A DNA stretch of 64,000 nucleotides from Macrosoma leucophasiata (GCA_036365455.1 JAWQUS010000022.1:4650001-4714000); one strand, 5' to 3'; positions 33,115-45,630 are shown, counted from the stretch's first letter. The notes: a model not told the origin generated them from the letters alone. Numbers and translations are program-made.

Positions 33115-33657
33115 ACTGGTGGTAGAGCTCCAGTGACGGAAATCGCGGGCGTAGGCACCACCGCATAACCTAATATACTTACCGCTATATGGTGGTGTTC
33201 AGCACTATCGTGTTCCGGTCAGGTGGTCATGTTCGGTCCTGTAATTTCCGGCACAGAGGCATAACACCTTAGGCCTCAGGAGTGCTAACGCATCTGCATT
33301 TTGACCTTGGTCTTTTTGTGGGTGTCTATAGGCTGCAGTCATCATTTAACATCGATTTGAGTTTTTTTATTTTTTTTTTTATTTTATGGAAGTGGTAAAC
33401 AAGCATGCAGTTCACATTGATGTTAAGTGATGACTGCAGCCTATAGACACCCACATGAAGGCCAAGGCCAAAATGCAGATGCGTTACCTCCCCTGAGGCC
33501 TAAGGTGTTTTGCCTCTGTGCCTTAAATTACAGGGCCGTACATTACCACCTGACCGGAACACGATAGTGCTGAACACTACCATTTAGCGGCAAGTAAATC
33601 AGGTAATGCGGTGGTGCCTACGCCCGCGAGCTCCGTCACTGGAGCTCTACCACCAGT
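33115..33657. repeat. Two family A copies tail to tail
   Basis: A plus copy (33115 to about 33370) meets a minus copy (about 33385-33657) through their A/T tails. The result is a ~270-bp-arm inverted repeat with a short T-rich centre. Confidence 0.8.
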
Positions 33658-34313
33658 ACAAAAAAAAATAAAATTCCATTGTATTGAATTAACGCGAACG
33701 AAGACGCGAGTTAATACTTGTGTCACAAAAACCGTGTGTTGGTGACCCTGCCAGGTCTGTGTGATGGTATGTGGACTGTAATTATCTGCTGGTGAGGAGT
33801 CCGAAGGCTTGCAAAGATTAAAAGGCTAAGTCTTCGTGTTGAAATGCAATTTATTGCTGCGTGTATTACAAACGGTAACAGTAAAAGCGAGTGTCGATAC
33901 AATGACAATTGGTGGGGGAGGTGCGGGCGCGGCGGCCGCCTCCCACCCGCACGCTCTATTATGTATTGTACTTAACACCGTGTCAATCCTTTATGGCTTT
34001 GGAAAAAGTCATAATAAAGCATAAAACAATATATATTCATAGCTCCAATAAATATTATAATCAGATCAACTATCAACTTCAGTTTTTGAGGGAGACAAAA
34101 TGGCGGATATTTATCTCTGTGAGAATAGCTTTAAAAAAAAGAAGAGTAATGACAGTTTGTTTTGCTCTTTTAAAGACTATAATAATAATGTCCTCCAGAT
34201 CGAATTTCGGCTACGGTGGCCAATCTCAACGGAGACTAGCCAACTGCTGAGATATCATAGTGCACAAGTGTATGCGCAAACGCAGTTGCACTCTCTAATC
34301 TCTCTTATACATT

Positions 34314-34508
34314 GAGCAACACCGGAGGGGAGTAGCCATATGCAGGCTTTCCCCTCTGTCAAAGTACAAGCCCAAATGAGCCTATACCTGTCGCCTATAT
34401 GTTTAAATGTGTGCGTGAAATTGTTTCTGTATTTTGTTAAAGTCAAGGTATGAGTTTTGTAGTAATAGACAATTTTTGTAGTGTTAGTGTGTGTCGCACG
34501 CATTTCGC
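34314..34508. repeat. Family F MITE, one end missing
   Basis: GAGCAACACCGGAGGGGAGT to GTGTGTCGCACGCATTTC. Confidence 0.65.
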
Positions 34509-34561
34509 CCAGGGGAATTTGCTCACAGAAAAAACCCAATAACAGATTTTCTCGACGTGTG

Positions 34562-34622
34562 GACCGAACCCGGGACCTCAGGCTTCATCATCGTGATTGC
34601 GACCACTAACTCAACAAGCCAG
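34562..34622 (-). repeat. tRNA-like sequence, probable SINE head
   Basis: The minus strand has AGTTAGTGGTCGCAATCACG followed by CCCGGGTTCGGTCCACACG. A B-box-like core is present but no full cloverleaf. Isotype undetermined. Confidence 0.4.
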
Positions 34623-34789
34623 TCAAAAAGACTATATGCTATATTTCAAGTTTGGCTTAATGAATCATGATCAACAGTTGCCAACAAAGAAAAAAGTGAG
34701 GTTATTTGTGAGAGGAGTTCTATTTTGATGTGTGAATCCAAAAACCTGACGCGATTATATGGTATTCTAATATGAACCTCTTAATTTCC

Positions 34790-35480
34790 ACATCATCATC
34801 ATCATCCTCATCTCACCCTGAAGTGGTCCACAGCTGGACAAAAGACCTAAAGATGCTCCATTGTAATATGAGAGGATATGCCAAAATCACCAGGCTTGCC
34901 ATATGGACTAACGATCGCATTGGTAGCAGGCTGCCCACCAAGCGTTATTATATTTACTACCACCCTGTTGCAATAGATTGATTGTCATTGATCGGTTGTT
35001 GTTCTCCATTAGGTCACATTATGAAGCCATATTATTATATGCTAGTGATGACATACGGAACCGAAAAGTGGTCGCTCACTATGGGCCTCATAAGAAAGCT
35101 CAAGATCACTCAGAGAGCAATCGAGAGGGCTATGCTAGTTTCTCTGCGAGATCAAATCAGAAATGAGGAGATCCGCATGGGAACCAAAGTAAACCGACAT
35201 AGCCCACCGAATAGCGAAATTGAAGTGGCAGTGGGCAGGGCACATAGCTCGCAGAACTAACGGCCGTTGAGGCAGAAGAGTTCTGGAGTGGCGACCGCGT
35301 ACCGGAAGACGAAGCGTGGGCAGGCTCCCCACGAGGTGGACCGACGACCTGGTGAAGGTCGCGGGCAATTGCTGGATGAGGGTGACCCGGGACCGTCTTG
35401 TGGCATTCTTTGGGGGAGGCCTTTGTTCAGCAGTGGACGTCTTTTGGCTGAAATGATGATGATGATGATGATGTGGAAGC
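34790..35480 (+). mobile_element. RTE-like non-LTR retrotransposon 3' end with ATG microsatellite tail
   Basis: Frames contain TYGTEKWSLTMGLIRKLKIT, VSLRDQIRNEEIRMGTKVN, KWQWAGHIA and TGRRSVGRLPTRWTDD, the end of the reverse-transcriptase protein widespread in Lepidoptera. Frameshifts occur near 35125 and 35200. The 3' end runs through CAGCAGTGGACGTCTTTTGG into an (ATG)n tail at 35452-35474. The 5' boundary is uncertain. Confidence 0.8.
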
Positions 35481-35844
35481 CTCGTATTACATGGGTCCTG
35501 TAATGTCATGTTCAATTTTGGGAGGGAAAGGGCTCATTATCCTTACAATTCTAGGACCACTACGAAGCGCTTGTTCGTGCTTTTTTTGCTACTTCACTTC
35601 TAAAGTTAAATACCAACAAGCAAACCCAGCTGAAACAGTCAGTATGTGCTATATAGTCCGTAGTTCACCAGCAGTGACGTCATGCCCGACACTTTCTACT
35701 GTGATTCACGGCCGGCCACTAAGCCGGCGGATATTGTGACATGGCAACGTACATATGTAGACACAGTAGTGTGTGAGCCGAGATCGCGTGCTTAGCTCGC
35801 GTCGTTTCATAGGTTTTTAACATTTATTAACGTTTTTTTGAGTA

Positions 35845-36028
35845 ATGAAGGTGGTAAACCAGCTCACATTGATTTTAAGTGATGACTCCAGCCTATAGAC
35901 GTCCACAATTTTTTTATACTTGGGAAGGGAGGAACAGGATAGTGCATAACAGTACCAGTACCTGGCGGCAGATTGATAAGGTAATGCGGTGTTGCCTACA
36001 CCCTTGAGCCCTGGAACTCTACCGCCTC
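35845..36028 (-). repeat. Family A repeat, diverged
   Basis: GTGGTAAACCAGCTCACATT to GAGCCCTGGAACTCTACCGC, with the centre shortened. Confidence 0.6.
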
Positions 36029-36091
36029 TGAACATTTGACGTTACTATCCTGTGACGTCAGCTCACCTGATGGAAAGTGAAGATGTGGCCG

Positions 36092-36150
36092 AAAATGAAG
36101 CACGTTGGTCTATAAGATTAAGTACCTTATAGATCAACGTGCTTCATTTT
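36092..36150. repeat. Hairpin, 25-bp arms with one mismatch
   Basis: AAAATGAAGCACGTTGGTCT and its inverse around a 9-base centre (ATTAAGTAC). Confidence 0.85.
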
Positions 36151-36839
36151 CACAATAAACTTAAAGATTCTCAGGTTATAGTTTTTCGTTTTTTTATCTA
36201 CTTATTTTGATTATAAACGTAGAGTCGAAACGCTTGGTTAGAATTTTTTAAATGTTCACTTTGTACGAACGGAAGGTATGCCACAATTCTTTTAATTGTC
36301 CTTGCTGCCGTGTTCATGTCTTTTTGCTGAATTTGGCACCATTTTTATATTAGTGTTCTTGTTATGTGTGTCACTTGTAGTTAAGACTATTGGTTCTATT
36401 TTGCTAAAAATGTACTCGTATTAAACTGGTATATAATAATATATACAAAAGCGCGGTGTGCCCTCGAATTCACACCATTCGTGTTTTTGATGATATCTCT
36501 CGAATAAAATTACTAATTGACCGATTAAGTAATATATTTAGCTAATTAACTATTTGCTCGAGATTATTTATTAAATTCGAGTAAATTTGGCGAAGCCGTG
36601 GGCCGTCATTAGTGTTGTAAATTAGTTGTTGGTAACTTTCTCGATTTGAATGATGTTAAGTGAGATTTTGTAAGTGAATCTGCAGGCTACTCGACTCGAG
36701 ATAAAACAAGAGATCAATGCTTTGCTTGCTACCCCTGAGACCTAAGCTATTTTACCTCTGTGAAAGTAATTGCAGATAATGTATTGGACATTATCTAACC
36801 GGAAGACGAATTTGTATTTTAAAGTTTAATATTTCACAA

Positions 36840-37080
36840 ACTGATTGGAAACTGGTCTTCTCAAACCCCGAATATTTTTAAAGGCCTATCTTTTTTACGT
36901 GTAGAGAACAAACATTTTTCAAGATGTTATTTCGCAACTTTCACCGCATAGCTAATATATATAATTGTGCCAAATTACAGCTTTCTAGTAGGTTACTTAT
37001 CTTCGAGCTTAGTTTCGGACAGACGTACCTATTTAACACGAAACTATAAGGGTTCCTTATATGCTACGGAACTCTAAAAA
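36840..37080 (+). repeat. Family H element, diverged 3' part
   Basis: Ends ACTATAAGGGTTCCTTATAT then CTACGGAACTCTAAAAA. Confidence 0.55.
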
Positions 37081-37807
37081 TGTTAAGTATTTACATACGG
37101 CCGAACATACAAACCTCCACCTTTTTGCACCGCCTCTAATCGCATATATTATGTCTTATGTATCCCCTACCGCCTTTAATTGCATATGTTATGTCTATCC
37201 CTCTGCAACGCCCTAAGCCGAGGTACGGACTCACAGGGGTCTCCCATAAGCGTTAACTTTTATTTAGGCTGAGAGTCTCTGCTCTCGCCGATTGCCCGGT
37301 GAAGTAGACTAATGCCTTCTCAAGGCGCCCTCCCGCTTATAAGTCCATTCCAAAAAAAAACATTACCTTTTTCGAAGTCAGTTAAAGAAATCGCATTTTT
37401 CATGGCCGCACCAATCGGAAGCATCTCATAATGTTAAGCAACATCATATAATATCTTTTAAAACTTACAGATCTAATATTTGAACGTCCATACATAAATT
37501 AACATAATTCACTCTTACTTTTACGATGTTATACAATAATTTTGCATTTTGTGTCTGAATAAGAGACTTGCTAACTTATGTCATGATATTCGCTCCAATT
37601 TCGTTTGAAGAAGGAATGACGGTTGGGCGCAGGGCAGCCCCCGATCTAGGGGGAGCGGCAAACCGAGAAATGAACCGGGGCAACAAAATTAAGGGGGGCG
37701 CGGCGTCGGTGGCGAAAATTTGAAAGATGATGAAGAGAGATTTTATTTTGTTTCATTAATATCGGCAGGGAAAATGTGTCTTCTTATTGGTTAAAATTGC
37801 ACCATCT

Positions 37808-38118
37808 ATGCACAGTGCTCGGCTTATTTCGGGTCTGTAGAGCTGGCAGCGTGTTGGCAACTCCCCTGGTGCTGCAAATGTTTATAGGCGACGGTAACCA
37901 CTTTCCATCAGATGGCCCTCGCTTGTCTGTCATCCTAATGACACAGATAAACACTAGGTTAGTACGTACAGTAGGTACTCAACAATTGTTAATGCACATC
38001 GAGCCTGCAAATAAGACAATCGGCTCGTTTCGACTTCGTAGAGCGTTATCTCTGTTGCACACTGCCTACGTAAGCACTGACAGTCTGGTATTGGTCAATA
38101 TTTGATCAAAATTGTCGA
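37808..38118. repeat. Family C element interrupted by a LINE fragment
   Basis: GCTCGGCTTATTTCGGGTCT at the left, and ACATCGAGCCTGCAAATAAG to TTGTCGACAAACGTCAACTT at the right. Between them, 37846-37930 matches the LINE 3' end at 9567-9700 in reverse. Confidence 0.6.
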
Positions 38119-38137
38119 CAAACGTCAACTTGGTTTT

Positions 38138-38270
38138 ACTCGTGTAGAGCTCCAGTGACGGAGCTCGCGGGCGTAGGCACCACCGCATTACCTAATATAC
38201 TTGCCGCTAAATGGTAGTGTTCAGCACTATCGTGTTCCGGTCAGGTGGTAATGTACGGCCCTGTAATTTA
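38138..38270 (+). repeat. Family A 5' half
   Basis: Starts ACTCGTGTAGAGCTCCAGTG and ends abruptly at CCCTGTAATTT; the 3' half is missing. It abuts a family C element. Confidence 0.7.
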
Positions 38271-38435
38271 AGTCGTTCTGAATATATAAATGCATAATTA
38301 TGTACATTTATAACTATGTAATGTAATTGTTTTCTGTTAATAAACACACTAGGAAATACCATGTTTTCAAACGAGGTTTTTAATTAGCTTACAACTATGT
38401 TTCGTCCTCGACTGTTTTACCTTAAGAGTAAGCGC

Positions 38436-38725
38436 TCTTCTCGGTTAAGCGATACGGGCGCGGTCGGGTGTGAGATGGATGACCGCTAGTGGCAAATTAA
38501 AATGCGCGTTTCCGTGCTTCGGAGGGCACGTTCAGCCGTCGGTCCCGGTTGCTATAGATAGATAGCAGTCGTTAAACCATGTCGGAGGCTTGTGGGGCGA
38601 CTTGACAACATCCGACGGGGGTTGGGTGAACACGTATCTCTACCAACCCGCATTAAGTAGAGTAAGCTCCAGGCCTCCCCAGAAATAGGGGAGAGACTTG
38701 TGCCCAGCAGTGGGACTCAATCGTA
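38436..38725 (+). repeat. Family I repeat
   Basis: CTCGGTTAAGCGATACGGGC to GTGCCCAGCAGTGGGACTCA. Confidence 0.65.
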
Positions 38726-38885
38726 ACGTTGTTATATGTTTTACTAGTTTACCCGGCAAATGTGGTTCTGCCATACAATGAATGTAAAAAAGCGAATGCC
38801 GCACAAAATTAAAAATCAATCGAATCCCATTATCGGTGTAAGCAACGCTTTTGAATGGTTTGATTACCTATTTATCAATTTTATT

Positions 38886-39159
38886 TTATGTTATGAAAGT
38901 GGCAAACAAGCATGCAGTTGCATTGATGTTAAGTGATGACTGCAGCCTATAGACACCCACAAAAACACCAGAGGTCAAAACGCAGATGCGTTACCACTCC
39001 TGAGGCCTAAGGTGCTATGCCTCTGTACCGGGAATTATAGGGCCGTACATTACCACCTAACCGGAACACGATAGTGCTGAACACTTCCATTTAACGGAAA
39101 GTATATAATGCGGTGGTGCCTACGCCCGTGAGCTCCATCACTGGAGCTCTACCACCAGT
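38886..39159 (-). repeat. Family A repeat
   Basis: Complete copy ending CTCTACCACCAGT. GAGGTCAAAACG replaces AAGGTCAAAATG. Confidence 0.8.
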
Positions 39160-39383
39160 AATTAATATAAAATCATCTAAAAGTAGTAAGTAAATTCTTG
39201 ACCGTACTTAACTGTGTCAACTTTTTAGCGTGTCAACATAATATGGAAATGACTACAATTTTTCGCTCCAGCTGGTTAACTTGACGTAATAGTATTAATA
39301 TTCATCAAGTATAGCCGATTTGAACCCAAATAAATGCAATTCAGATTTTTTTAAAAAATATTTACGTAGAGGCGCTATCAAGA

Positions 39384-39672
39384 TTTTTTTTTTTAATTTA
39401 ATGGCCTTGGCAAACAAGCATGCAGTTCACATTGATGTTAAGTGATGACTGCAGCCTATAGACACCCACATGAAGACCAAGGTCAAAATGCAGATGCGTT
39501 ACCACTCCTGAGGCCTAAGGTGTTATGCCTCTGTGCCGGAAATTACAGGGCCGTACATTACCACCTGACCGGAACACGATAGTGCTGAACACTACCATTT
39601 AGCGGCAAGTATATTAGGTAATGCGGTGGTGCCTACGCCCGCGAGCTCCGTCACTGAAGTTCTACCACCAGT
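39384..39672 (-). repeat. Family A repeat
   Basis: Complete, near-consensus copy with a T-tract at its left (tail) end. Confidence 0.8.
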
Positions 39673-39746
39673 GAGTAAGAAATACTGTGAACACGACAGA
39701 ACTAAAACTCTATTAGTAATATCATCAATAGGACCTGCCTAATGAT

Positions 39747-40154
39747 TTTTAAATTAATGAAAGTGGCAAACAAGCATGTAGTACAGTACACATTGATGTT
39801 AGGTGATGACTGCACCCTATAGACACTCACACTAATGGACACGTTCGTTTTCTTTAGATGGTGCTAATGGTGAGATTCACAGACTTTACTTTCGAGCAAA
39901 GTATGCTTAGAACTGTCGGAAATGTATGGGTTTCGACAGTTCGAAGCGTACTTTGCTCGAAAGTAAAGTCGTAATGCGGTCTGTGGATCTCGCCCTTAGA
40001 CCAAGGTCAAAATGCAGATGCGTTACCATTGTTTATGCCTCTGTGCTGGAAATTACAGCGCCGTACATTTATGTTAAGTCTCTGTGCCGGAAATTACTAC
40101 ATTACCACCTGACCGGAACACGATAGTGCTGAACACTACCATTTAGCGGCAAAA
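39747..40154 (-). repeat. Family A repeat split by a palindromic MITE
   Basis: A sequence at 39755-39835 and 39999-40154, with the MITE between. A short duplication of CTCTGTGCYGGAAATTAC occurs at about 40037-40097. The 5' end of the element (GGTGGTAGAG) is absent. Confidence 0.75.
39836..39998. mobile_element. Palindromic MITE inside a family A copy
   Basis: Arms of about 40 bp (ACTTTACTTTCGAGCAAAGT, and its complement ACTTTGCTCGAAAGTAAAGT) around an 8-bp centre. Outer parts GTGAGATTCACAGA and TCTGTGGATCTCGCCC are inverted too. Removing it rejoins the A repeat between ACTCACAC and CCAAGGTC. Confidence 0.8.
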
Positions 40155-40514
40155 AGTGTTTGCATTTGCAGATAGGCAGGCACTTATGCTTGAATACATC
40201 TCTACCTACTCTTTCGGGGATTAAGGGCATGGAGTTACGAAACAGTGCACTCGATGATGCAAATTTACATTTAAGGTTTTGTGTAAGGCTTTGTTTGAAT
40301 CTAATTTGGTAATAACGCTTACAATAGAAAGTTGCACCGCAGCGTGGGTTGTGATTGATAATATTAGTCATGATATATACCTACTATAAAATCAAGATTC
40401 AAAAAAGTAAAAAATTACAAAAAATGTATGAATCCGGCGCTGAGATTGAATTTGTAAACAATAATTAAAAAAAAACTGGTTGCCTGTAAAGTCGGTTTTA
40501 CGGGTGAAGATTTT

Positions 40515-40661
40515 ACGTGACAACGTCTTTTTCTCGGTAGAAAGGCATTCGCCGGTCCGGCAGGCCTCTCTCTCGTTCGGTGACTCATCGTTACGTTACC
40601 GGGCGTTACACTTTTTCATGAGTGACTCCGAGCCGCAACCTAATTTAAGACGTTGTCACGT
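40515..40661. mobile_element. MITE with 15-bp perfect inverted ends
   Basis: ACGTGACAACGTCTT at 40515-40529 and its exact inverse at 40647-40661. GC-rich interior with no recognised frame. Confidence 0.7.
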
Positions 40662-40719
40662 CAATAAAAAAAAATTAATGCCAATCCAGCCAATCCGCCA
40701 ATTCAGCAACATCGTGTTT

Positions 40720-41247
40720 TACCATGTAAAGAAGGTGACAAACAAGCATGAAGTTCACATTGATGTTAAGTGATGACTGCAGACATCAAAAACCAGAGGT
40801 CAAAACGCAGATGTGTTGCCACCCATGAGACCTTAGTTGTTATATCTCTGTGTTAGTTATTGCTGGGCCATACATTACAACCTAACCGGAACACGATAGT
40901 GCTGAACACTACCATTTGGCGGTATATAGATTAGGTAATGCGTTGGTGCCTGCGCCCTCGAGTCCCTACATGTAATAAAAGTGGCAAACAAGCGTGCAGT
41001 TCACATTGATGTTAAGTGATGACTGCAGCCCATAGACACCCACACAATGACCAGAGGTCAAAATGCAAATGCGCTGCCACTCCTGAGGCATTAGGTGTTA
41101 TGCCTCTGTGCCGGAAATTACAGAGCCGTACATTACCACCTGACCGGAACACGATAGTGCTGAACACTACCATTTAACGGCAAGTATATTAGGTAATGCG
41201 GTGGTGCCTACGCCCGCGAGCTCCGTCACTGGAGTTCTACCACCAGT
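40720..41247 (-). repeat. Two family A copies head to tail
   Basis: A diverged copy (40720-40965) is followed directly by a near-consensus copy (40971-41247). The second shares AATGACCAGAGGTC and ACAGAGCCGTAC with the copy at 45254-45547, so those two are sisters. Confidence 0.8.
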
Positions 41248-41377
41248 AAAAAGAGAATCACTACTGCTTTTATAGGAGCTACAAATCGACATGAAAATTT
41301 GATAGCAATGACAACGTCAATAGCAATATCGATAGGCGGTCGTACCCCAGGTCAGAAAATGCAGTTGTGTTGTGTAA

Positions 41378-41730
41378 GCGATCTACTCGGTTAAGCATTA
41401 CGGGCGCGGAGTGATGGGTGACCGCTAGTGGCAAATTAAAATGCGCGTTTCCGTGCTTCAGTGGGCACGTTAAGCTCTACTCCTATCCTACTCCTACTCC
41501 AGCTCCTACTCCTACTCCTATCTATCGATAGCAATAGCAGCCGGGTCTTGTCGGAGGCCTTATGGGCGGTTTGAAAACATTCGACAGCGTGTTGGCCACT
41601 AACCCGTATCTCCACCAATCCGCATTGGAGCAGCGTGGTGGAGTAAGCTCCAAGCCTCCTCCAAAAAAGGGGAGAGACTCGTGCCCAGCAGTGGGACATT
41701 TAATGGGTGGCCATTATTATTATTATTACA
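41378..41730 (+). repeat. Family I repeat with an inner microsatellite
   Basis: AAGCGATCTACTCGGTTAAG to a terminal (ATT)n tract. The normal CCGTCGGTCCCGGTTGCTAT block is replaced by a CTCCTA-type simple repeat (41477-41521). Confidence 0.7.
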
Positions 41731-42122
41731 AATTAGAATGCCCAAATTAAATCAGTTTCCTGAGCCTCTAAATCTACTAAAATTACGATCTACATGATGC
41801 AGTTGGCCACTGAAGGAATATTTCCCATATCTTATGTCCAAATCACACATTTTTGCATCATCTTTTCCGCTTACAAATTTCAAATATTTACATTAATTAT
41901 ATGGTAGACGCCCCAAAAAGGCATTCGTAGATAAATATTCATTAAACAATCAAATTAGAGTTAACTTTGTTTTGAAGGAAGTGTTTTGTGTAATATTTTT
42001 TTTTACATCCAAAAAACGATAGATGTAGGTACATTACTTGGTTATGGAGCGTAAATATCGTCGACATTATAAGGATTAGTTTATACTGTTTATAACAATT
42101 TATGAATATATTGTATTGTACC

Positions 42123-42403
42123 ATAGAGCAACACCGGTGGGGAGTAGCCATATGCAGGTTTACTCCTCTGTCAAAGTACAAGCCAAAATGGGCCAAAAGA
42201 TGTTTAAATGTGTGCGCGAAATTGTTTATGTATTTTGTTAAAGTCAAGGTGTGAGTTTCGTAGTAATAGATGATTTTTGTAGTGTGCGTGTGTCGCACGC
42301 ATTTCCTCCCGCATCAAATGACAGACTGTTTTGCATCGGTAATAAACGCTATGACTAACGCTCCCCTCCGGTCCGCCGCGGCCGTAGGCCCGTGTTGCTC
42401 TAT
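42123..42403. mobile_element. Family F MITE, full length (281 bp)
   Basis: Begins CATAGAGCAACACCGG and ends CCCGTGTTGCTCTATG, so the terminal inverted repeat CATAGAGCAACAC is intact. This is the reference copy for the family in the window. No coding capacity. Confidence 0.75.
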
Positions 42404-42964
42404 GAGAAAAATGGTAATATAAATAAAATAAACATCTGTTGCATGTTGCATGAGCCAAAACGGAGCCCGAGAATCATGGGTGTGCAGTGTGCAATGTGTG
42501 CATGTATGCTTAAATGCATCAACGTCTGGGTACTCCTTCGGGAAACACAGACGACCGGTTCCGTTCTTTTATGACAAAATTTCTCAATTTTGCCATGTTC
42601 TACAGATTCAGTAGCACTGTGATGTCAATTTTCACACGATTATAAATCAGCAGCTTGGGTAATTTTTAAGAAACGATTTTTGAATTACGATCTTGAAATA
42701 AATAAAATCATTTTAACTGACTTTGTGACTGAATCTTTAGTATCTTGAAATATGGTGGAACATCTCTCAGAGAGCCTTCTACAGTTCTACAATTTGATAA
42801 AATTAGAAATAAAATTGGTATGCCCAATTGACGTATGCAACGAAACGCTTAGAAAAAGATTAGTTACCTACATTTAACTTGAGAAAATTGTTGATTTCAC
42901 CTTGACAGTTTTTTTTGTCACGCAAGCCTCTTTTATGTTCATTATTTACATAGATGGTATGTAT

Positions 42965-43288
42965 GTGTCTTCACGCCAGGTCCCTAACGGGGTAGGCAGA
43001 GAGTGCAAAGCGCCAGATATCCCGGTCCTGATATACCTCTCGTGCCTCGTCTACCTTCATCATTCTCTTCATACATGCACTCCGATTCATAAGACTTTTG
43101 ACCCCACCATCAGACAGAACTCGACCTATTTGGTCATGGTAGGTTAGTCTTGGTCTTCCTGGGCCTCTGCAACCTTCCACATTCGCATTGTATATCATTG
43201 TATATATGGTAATTGATAAAAAATTGTGATGATGGTAACAATGTAAAAACGTTAAAACCAATAATTCACAATGCAGGTATGTTGCCAC
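42965..43288 (-). mobile_element. Non-LTR retrotransposon C-terminal fragment, open
   Basis: A minus-strand frame reads GCRGPGRPRLTYHDQIGRVL, then MNRSACMKRMMKVDEAREVY and QDRDIWRFALSAYPVRDLA before its stop. The block matches the polyprotein C-terminus of jockey/RTE-like elements. It is the best preserved of five fragments of this type in the window. Confidence 0.75.
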
Positions 43289-43499
43289 TACTGTCGCCTA
43301 ATGTGAGATGATACAGGATCTAACTGAAAAAAAAACGGTAGGGTATAGTATTACCACAGTATAGTATTACCACAGTATAAGTACATATACGTTCGTTTTC
43401 TTTAGACTGTGGTATTACTTAATGGTAAGTGCTAAGTGGATATTGCAATCTGTAAACATCACCATGAAATCAGAGCTGTTAATGCATATTAACATATTT

Positions 43500-43676
43500 A
43501 TAGTACCGTAATAACTGTCACAGAGACATGACACCATGACGCCTTAGGTCTCAGGGGTGGCAAAACGCATCTGCATTTTGACCTCTGGTTTTTTTGTAGA
43601 TGTCTTTAGGCTGCAGTCATCACTTAACATCAATGTGAGTTGTATGCTTGTTTGTCATCTTCCTTGCATAAAAATA
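43500..43676 (+). repeat. Family A-related subfamily (CAGAGACATG type), fragment
   Basis: CTGTCACAGAGACATGACAC to CATCTTCCTTGCATAAAAA. It shares the 3' half of family A, but with GACCTCTGGTTTTT and CATCTTC. A second copy is at 63255-63412. Confidence 0.65.
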
Positions 43677-44468
43677 TGCGAAGATATTCCTGAAGCTGAA
43701 GTTGCTATAATTCTGTGACGGAAATTACGAGGCCGAGCATTAAGTAATGACTAAAACCTTTATTGTTGAAATACATCCTCCGGTAAATTCTAACAAGATT
43801 CTTAAACGAGTAAACAGGTCTAATTATAATTGACTTCCTAAAGAACATAAAAGCATTGAAATGATTACTGGAGCTGACCTTATTGCGTCGATTGAAAACT
43901 TGGTTAGCAAATTTTAGTGCTAAAAACAGTTACACTGTGTTTTGTTTGAAACAATAAGTAGTTAAAATTGCCACTGAGGTTCATGTACGCTTACTCATAT
44001 TACAAAATGACCCTTTGTGAGGTCAGCATTTCATTATCACAATGGAGTGCCACAAGGCATAACACCGACTCCTTTGTTATTAATTGTATACGTCGGTAAA
44101 AAAACCTCTGATTTTGTTTTAATTGTGTTTTAGTCATTTTAATGATTCACTCTAAATTAATTTATTCGCGGTATTTACTTGATTTTGATTGTATTTTAGT
44201 TCATTTCAATTCAAGGTTTGATGCGTGTGAAAAAATGACCGCGCAATAACATTTGTAAAGTACGATACAAAAGTTGCTATTGTACATTAGAAGTATATGA
44301 TTACATTTAATTTAAGAAAATAGTCCTGCATAGAACTTAAGTTTAATTGATATGCCAACATGAATCTGTTGGAGGTGGGCATGTCATGGGAAATAGCTAA
44401 TGAGCCTTTTCAATAGTGTCTTCGCATGTGACACCCTAATTTGTAAGATAATACAAACAGTATTGTTT

Positions 44469-44638
44469 GTACGGGCCTGTAATTTCCGGCACAGCATAAC
44501 ACCTTAGGCCTCAGGAGTGGTAACGCATCTGCATCTTGACCTTGGTCTTCGTGTAAGTGTCTATAGGCTGCAGTCATCACTTAACTTCAATGTGAACTGC
44601 ATGCTTGATTGCCATTTCGATTACATAAAAAATAAAAA
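44469..44638 (+). repeat. Family A 3' half
   Basis: TGTACGGGCCTGTAATTTCC to GATTACATAAAAAATAAAAA; 5' truncated. Confidence 0.75.
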
Positions 44639-45016
44639 TTGCACGTCAGTAGAAGGCTAATCAAGCACTGCTTGTGTTAATTTAAACGCGATTAGGGAGG
44701 GGGTGAAACCGTCTATCTAACACAAGTCAACAAAAAAAAATTTTTTCTTTGAGTCTGTTATTTAGTGAATATTTTCTGATTGTATACATCGAAAAAAAAG
44801 CAGAAACTCCATTTATAATAAATAAAGTTTGCTTTTGTACCTTTACACAATGTAAAACGAATATTATAGTGTTTTAGCAGTTTTTTTAGGAGCCGTTGCA
44901 TATAAGATACAGGAGAAGGGTAGGGGGGGGGGGGCTGTGGGTGTGAAGCGGGAGTGACAAAATATCAACGGCAGTGTGCGCGTGCGCTTTGCATTTTATG
45001 TATCGTGAGGCCTAAA

Positions 45017-45229
45017 ATGTCTTCCAAAAAGTGCAAAAATCCCGTGGACTCTTTTTGTTACATTTGCTGCGAATTCATTAAAGTGAGAGCCAAAAAAATT
45101 TGTTTGTCTTCAAATACGAGACTTTGTGAAGCCTACAAATCTTATCTTAATTTACCCGTACGAAGTCAAGATAAAGTATGGGCACCTCATTTCTCATGTA
45201 GTAACTGCAAAAACACTTTAGAGGGTTAG
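45017..45229 (+). pseudogene. 5' part of an uncharacterised multicopy insect gene family
   Basis: Starts MSSKKCKNPVDSFCYICCEF and ends CSNCKNTLEG then stop. The pattern CYIC...C...HFSCSNC suggests a zinc-binding N-terminal segment. From memory, this matches the N-terminus of long, multi-copy uncharacterised proteins found in many insects, which continue without a break into the sequence at 45631. Here the continuation is interrupted by a family A repeat (45254-45547). Confidence 0.6.
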
Positions 45230-45253
45230 AAAATACATCATTTTTTTCATTAA

Positions 45254-45547
45254 TTTTTTTTTTTTTTTAATGTTATAAAAGTGGCAAACAAGCGTGCAGT
45301 TCACATTGATGTTAAGTGATGACTGCAGCCTATAGACACCCACACAATGACCAGAGGTCAAAATGCAAATGCGCTGCCACTCCTGAGGCATTAGGTGTTA
45401 TGCCTCTGTGCCGGAAATTACAGAGCCGTACATTACCACCTGACCGGAACACGATAGTGCTGAACACTACCATTTAACGGCAAGTATATTAGGTAATGCG
45501 CTGGTGCCTACGCCCGCGAGCTCCGTCACTGGAGCTCTACCACCAGT
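45254..45547 (-). repeat. Family A repeat inside the broken gene at 45017-46116
   Basis: A complete copy with a long T-tract, separating the two coding pieces. Nearly identical to 40971-41247, so the interruption looks recent relative to other copies. Confidence 0.8.
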
Positions 45548-45630
45548 AAAAATTTATATATATTACTATTCCTATTCTGACAAATACATTAAATGTGTCA
45601 TTCGTTATGGAATAATGTTTTTTTTTCCAG

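Noticed and set aside
32751..33161. A 136-codon minus-strand frame
   Set aside because: It runs across a family I repeat into a family A repeat; no protein similarity is recognisable.
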